From: Pohlia nutans
Taxonomy: Eukaryota; Streptophyta; Bryopsida; Bryales; Mniaceae
Direction of reading: 5' to 3'
Assembly: GCA_022496805.1 (NCBI GenBank)
Contig: CM040104.1
Location: 6,051,650 to 6,115,649 of the forward strand
DNA: 64,000 bases
A program made the position numbers and the translations under genes. The notes beneath the pieces were generated by a model that saw nothing but the letters and a program-made list of their open reading frames with translations, did not search any database and had not been told where the DNA came from. Positions 59,290 through 64,000 of the stretch are shown here, in pieces; position 1 is the stretch's first letter; every line of letters starts with the position of its first letter.

Positions 59290-59945
59290 GTCAAAAAAAA
59301 AAGGTTTTTTTTCCTTCACTACCGTTTAGGATTTAGCCGACGGCTGTACCCACCCTGATTTTTTATTTATTATCATTATTATTATTATTTTGGTAGGGTT
59401 CACCACCACGAATGGCAATCTAAACCCTAACAAAGAAGGAAAAATAAAAAGTAAAAAATAAACAATAAACAATAATATATATAATATATATATGTATAAT
59501 TTTTATTTATGTTTAGCGCCACAAATGGCAAGTTGAACCCTAACTAAGAAGAAGATGAAAGAAGAAGAAGATTTATTTTTTATTTTTTATTTTTTAATAA
59601 TTTTTAGAAAAAGAAACCTTAGTGTGAGTGTGGGATCCGCGGCTACGCAAGAAGAGCCAAAAATGGAAAGAAAATAATGAAGAAAATATAGACGAAAAAA
59701 GACAAGAAAGAAGACAAGAAAAAAGACAAGAAATGAAATCAAGATAAAATAAAAGATACAAGAAAAGATAAAAGATAAGATAAAGATAAGGATAAAAAAT
59801 AAATAAAAGAATTGTTTGTTTATAATGTAAGGGATTGTAGAAAGACAAAAATCGTTGTTTTTTAAACAAATTTTTCAATGCGTCCAGGGGCCAAGTGCAT
59901 GATTATATTACCAAGTGCGTAAATAGCAAATTGCGTGTTTATAGC
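59290..59945. mobile_element. Foldback-family relative of 2936-4193
   Basis: GCCGACGGCTGTACCCACCCTG resembles the GCCGATGGCTGCTCCCTG core word, and GTAAGGGATTGTAGAAAGAC with AAATCGTTGTTTTTTAAA matches the right arm at about 4068-4106. The GA/AAGA purine tract is also shared. The palindrome is less complete here. Confidence 0.55.
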
Positions 59946-60264
59946 CTTAAATTTTGGCACCTTTTTAACTATCAAACTTTTATATTTGTTATTTAAATCA
60001 TTATATTATCACTTTCAACACATGTCAAAAAATTTACTTCTTTTTCTCTTATCCATTGATTGAAAGCGATTCTTTAGGCATATGAGAGGAGTGACGATGT
60101 GCTATAGATTCACTTAATATAAATGTTCAAAGGACCACAGTCACATTTACAAACCAACTCTCACTACTGCTATTTAGTTTCTTATATTGTTTGAATTCTT
60201 TAACATAAATAGTTTATGTACAATTACATGATCTATTTTACTTTTTGAACAATCAATCCTTTAA

Positions 60265-60844
60265 CCCCTAAACGTTCTCACCCTCTTCAGATTTGGCAGT
60301 TTTCCAAAGATGCATTATAAAATGCAACTCAAAGGGATATTTTCAAGTTGATGAATGAATAAAAGTTGTCCATTATGAATTTTAGATTCTATCCATACGG
60401 TTAGATTTGCGATTGCTATCACCAATATTTGTGTATTAAATTTCAAACTTAAAATTTAACACTCTTTTGTAATATGATTACGAATAAGATATTGACAATC
60501 TAATAATGAAATTTGTTGTGATGGGTTGAAATGTAATACTCTAAGTGTAGTGATTTTTGGAGATTTTTTGGTTGCTTAATTTTAGTAGTTGACTTTTTCA
60601 AAAGCACTTTTAGACTAAAATCTTCGAAATTTTGGGTGGAACACTCGGGGGAACACTACAACATGAAATGAGGCATAAAAATTTCACAAATCATCCCCTT
60701 TCTAATCGGATCACACATGCTCGGAGCTAACTTCCCATAAAAGTTTCAATAAAAAATCCACATTGCAAAAAGTGCATGATGGATGAGAAAATGGACTTCA
60801 AATCTGTACATCATGCAAAATATGCGTGGTTGGGCGGTTAGGGG
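60265..60844. mobile_element. TTAA-flanked MITE, family A
   Basis: TTAA at 60261-60264 and 60845-60848; ends CCCCTAAACGTTCTC and GGGCGGTTAGGGG. 580 bp, same orientation as 37870-38440. Confidence 0.85.
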
Positions 60845-61642
60845 TTAAACTCATTATATTCACAAAGTTTTAAGAAATTTCATTATGATATAAGTATTTC
60901 AATAATTGGTTGATGATTATTTTGTGAGTTCAAACAACAAAAAGGCTATTATATTATACAATGTATCAAATAATGATATGAAGGCCATTATATTGTACAA
61001 TGTATCACATAATTATATTAAGGCCATTCTATTATACTGCACAATTCTTGCATGATATCAAATTGAACAATGTATGATAACAACAAATTTCATAGTGCAA
61101 ATAAAAGAAGAAGGCTCTAAATGTTAAAGTTAAATACTATTGTAATTACTATAGATGTTATTGTTCTTTCTTCTTCCTTATGACAATACCATCATAACAA
61201 GTTCAAGGAAAATTAATTATTTTTGGTTTGATGAAACTTCATTTTGCCACGTGCCACATAGGCATTGGTTGTAACCTACAAAAGAGTGTAGATGGCACCA
61301 AAATAATCAAATAGTTTGCCACAACTTGTATGAACCTACTATGTGGCCATAATGTTTAAAATCATACTCCCTCCACCCCACAAAATGAACTTGTTTTTAC
61401 TAAAATCCATGAATTCAACTTAATCCCGTGATTTCAAAGGGAGTATGTTGATTGTGATGCAAATCCATGGATTGAGTGAGTATAGAGTGATTGCTAGAAA
61501 GTGTATACATGATCAAAATCCATGACAATAATCCATTATTAGCAAGATCAAAATCCATGATCAATATAATCAAAATCCATGGATTAAGCTGCCGACATTG
61601 TTTGCAATGCCATGAAGCACTTGTCAAGCGTGTGAAGCTTAA

Positions 61643-62219
61643 CTTTTAAAGCTTTAACCAACCCGTTTTCAGTTGGTGGCATTTGTGGTTCTTCCTAATC
61701 TCATTCCTTATGAACCTCTTCACTACAAAACATTTTTTGGAGATACTTCATCAAGTTCTTGTCTTATCCAACAGTTGAAGTCGGTGCTACTAAAGTACAT
61801 ACTTTTCTAAAATTACAAACATAGAAGTATGTGAAGTTTGACCAAGCCAAAATTGGTTTGACTTTAACTTAAAAGTAGCCTTGCAAAAATGAGGTCATAG
61901 ATTTAAAAAACACAAAAATTTCAAAAAAAATTACCACGTCAAGTGTATCTCGTTTTAAATCCATTCCAACAAATTTTACTCAAAAATGTTAATATTTTGT
62001 TTTTAATCAAATTAAGAAGGAATTTTTATTATTAACTTTCAAATTTCATAATAAAAATTCAGTGATACAATTGGTGAATTTAATTATATAGATGGAATCT
62101 AAAATTCAAAATCTACAACTCTCATTTGTACATCAATTCCAAAATATTCCTCCAAATAGTACTTTATAATCGGTTTCTCAAACCGTCAATTCTAGAGACA
62201 CCCTTGTAACCTTCAGGGG
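61643..62219. mobile_element. TTAA-flanked MITE, family G (decayed)
   Basis: TTAA at 61639-61642 and 62220-62223; the right end is CCTTCAGGGG and the left end is eroded (CTTTTAAAGC). The interior aligns with 40837-41411 (GAGGTCATAGATTTAA, CCATTCCAACAAATTTTACT). Confidence 0.65.
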
Positions 62220-62249
62220 TTAATTGCTCGCGGTGAATGAGTACAATTG

Positions 62250-62486
62250 CATAACATTCTTTAGCTATTCACCCTTAGGAATTAGCATCACAAGCCAAAG
62301 TCATTGCACGGATCATAATCTTATGGAGAATCAAAGCCATCTTTAGCTGAAGATGGCTTGGCAGCTTAACAAACTCATGTATTTTAATAGTTTCTACATG
62401 TTCCACATCATCGATTCCCTATTCAGATGTTGATTCTTAGCACAAGCAAAAGGGTGTGCCGCAGCACTAGCTAAAGAATGTTATGT
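62250..62486. mobile_element. TIR element family K, copy 2
   Basis: CATAACATTCTTTAGCTA and its near complement at the right end; the interior matches 38965-39211 inverted. The terminal word also recurs singly at 52592 and 55793. Confidence 0.55.
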
Positions 62487-62525
62487 GGAAATCATGGTTT
62501 TATTTTGGTACAAAATTTAACTCGC

Positions 62526-62785
62526 TACCGTAGTACCATAATTGGGTCGCCACCCCATAAACGAATATTTAATATTTTTTGAAAACTAAGGTTTGTTCCT
62601 CAAAAAATGAATTTCTTGATTTTAGTTTTCGGGGAAAAAACGATTAAAAAATGGCCCAAAATAACTTGGAAATAGAAAAATATAGCTATTTTTTCTATTT
62701 TCTATTTTTGGTCCTCATAATTTCTGATTTTTTACGTTTTTTATTTTTTGAATTATTTTTTGGCAACCCAACTATGGTACTACAT
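62526..62785. mobile_element. TIR MITE family J, copy 3
   Basis: CCGTAGTACCATAATTGGGTC and CCCAACTATGGTACTAC ends; core AAGGTTTGTTCCTCAA and AATGGCCCAAAAT. Confidence 0.6.
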
Positions 62786-63348
62786 CATCATGGTCTTTTT
62801 GTGGGAAGGAGGGAGTATATCATAACCACACAAGTTACACGATGTGTCGTCTAAGCATAGAGACATCTAATATATTAAATGCACATTGTCACGCAATCTA
62901 TCACGACGTGTTGTCACAAAAACAGTCACGTTTTCATCCCAAATGTTTCATCCTTTCTTCCTTAATGTTTTTCATCTGATTCCGCTTAAAACTTCGACTG
63001 GCTACCCGGTTCATATTCTCCTTTGTTCTATGTGCTAGTGGACTGTTATGCACACTCAAGCTGTTTGTCGCAGAGGATCAGAAATTGCGGATACTGGGAC
63101 CCAAATATCTGCCTTGACTGATCTTCCATGAGTTTGTCATCAAAGACCTCATGAGAGCTTTTGTTTCTCTCTTCACTTTGCATGCTAGATTTTTCTTTTT
63201 CCTCTTTCTAGAAAAGCTACTGAGTGTGCAATGTGTGAAAGCACTATTGCTTCTGAAAAAAGACAAAAAGCTCGAAAAGGCTGAAACGCGCACACCCGTC
63301 AAAGTGTAATAGTGTTATGTAACTTTACCTGCTCGAGTAGATATATTT

Positions 63349-63568
63349 GGGGTCAACTACTGCGTGGTGTGGGTGTGGGTGCAGAATATTCTCAAAGTAT
63401 CCCCGGAATATTCTTTTACGTCAACAGAAATAAACCATAAACCTCAAGTTTTAAACCCTAAACCCCAGATTTGAAATCCTGACCCCAAATTGTCACGTGG
63501 CACTGCTAACAAGGCATAATATTCTGCACCCGCCCTCCAAATTTTGCACCACGCAGTAGCCAACCCTG
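63349..63568. mobile_element. TIR element with ACTGCGTGGTG ends
   Basis: GGGTCAACTACTGCGTGGTG at the left mirrors CACCACGCAGTAGCCAACCC at the right, and GGGTGCAGAATATT / AATATTCTGCACCC lies just inside. 220 bp. The duplicated target is uncertain. Confidence 0.6.
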
Positions 63569-64000
63569 ATATGTTTAAGTTATTAGTTCATGTTTGGCAT
63601 CAACTCTATTAACAAATACACTACACTAAATGGTGAGTTTAGTGTTGAAAGAGAATTGATGTCTTTTACCACAATTCGTTCAAAAGTGAAGAGAAATAGT
63701 GTCCCTATACTACATACAAGTTTGGCACTTGTCATTTGTACTTCATTGAGAGTTCCATGTTCTTTCTAAGTAATAAGAGTGACATAAGGTGGCATGCCAT
63801 GTTTATTATAAAGTTGTTATATGTCATTGGAACACTACATCCATTTTATTTTCTTACAAGAACATTGTATCTTCCTAGAATTAAATAGTGTAGCGGGTTG
63901 AGAAATAGTATCTCGGACACTAAATATGCCATTCACTATATTGATTTATGCATCTCCAAAAGGTGACAAACATCAAGAATTTAGAACCTCATTGATTCTT

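Larger units (their letters stand above)
61367..62815. mobile_element. Stowaway-ended composite holding three nested elements
   Basis: CTCCCTCCACCCCACAAAA on the left and TTTTTGTGGGAAGGAGGGAG on the right are inverted, with TA on both sides (61365-61366 and 62816-62817). Inside lie a family G TTAA element, a family K element and a family J MITE. Confidence 0.6.

Noticed and set aside
63440..63470. AAACCCTAAACCCC, telomere-like
   Set aside because: Too short, and inside a TIR element; not evidence of a telomere.

Overview
The window looks like nuclear DNA of a land plant with a repeat-rich genome. It is AT-rich and gene-poor. Its genes have short GT-AG introns, and one encodes an Mpv17/PMP22-family protein with a plastid-style N-terminal extension. 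A short TTTAGGG (plant telomere-type) run and several plant MITE types (PIF/Harbinger, Stowaway and Emigrant/pogo-like) are also present. A non-seed plant (bryophyte, lycophyte or fern) is my best guess, from the unusual abundance of TTAA-targeting elements and from a coiled-coil/three-TM protein type that I associate with such plants. This is inference; no species can be named.

Genes. All well-supported coding sequence lies in two islands. Island 1 (about 23.8-31.5 kb, + strand) holds three coding units. The first is an eight-exon Mpv17/PMP22-like gene (25121-27996, 307 aa) with a leader intron made of degenerate ~300-bp tandem repeats. The second is a three-exon gene for a 342-aa coiled-coil protein with about three membrane segments (29125-30626). 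The third is a 118-aa soluble ORF (31158-31514). The last two lie in the same reading frame across a likely intron just 3' of the TGA, so they may form one transcript. Island 2 (about 44.0-44.6 kb, - strand) holds a promoter-like TATA/CT-rich block followed by two ORFs for small membrane proteins, 45 and 114 aa, separated by one nucleotide. Two GC-richer patches (54.3-55.35 and 57.4-59.1 kb) have coding-like character but no gene I can name.

Repeats. The rest is mostly non-autonomous DNA elements. The dominant group is a set of short elements that begin CCC(C/T)T, end with the inverse, and are flanked by TTAA. This terminus and target are those of piggyBac-type transposons. I count about 20 copies in at least nine internal families (called A-I and L here), covering roughly 11-12 kb. 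They nest in and abut one another, and one sits in an intron of the Mpv17-like gene. PIF/Harbinger-like MITEs (3-bp TTA/TAA/TGA duplications), TA-flanked foldback MITEs, a Stowaway, an Emigrant-like pogo MITE, a large ~1.26-kb foldback element with promoter-like arms, and a TIR element carrying a 5S-rRNA-like segment make up most of the remainder. Long (AT)n arrays punctuate the window.

Stretches not listed below showed nothing I could support beyond AT-rich unique sequence or very decayed repeats. The main ones are 203-858, 2015-2792, 6839-8212, 8551-9412, 11417-12436, 13997-14490, 17929-18960, 19525-22206, 32516-33093, 35140-36558, 42485-43629, 44790-45234, 45690-46550, 49330-50370, 60849-61364 and 63570-64000.
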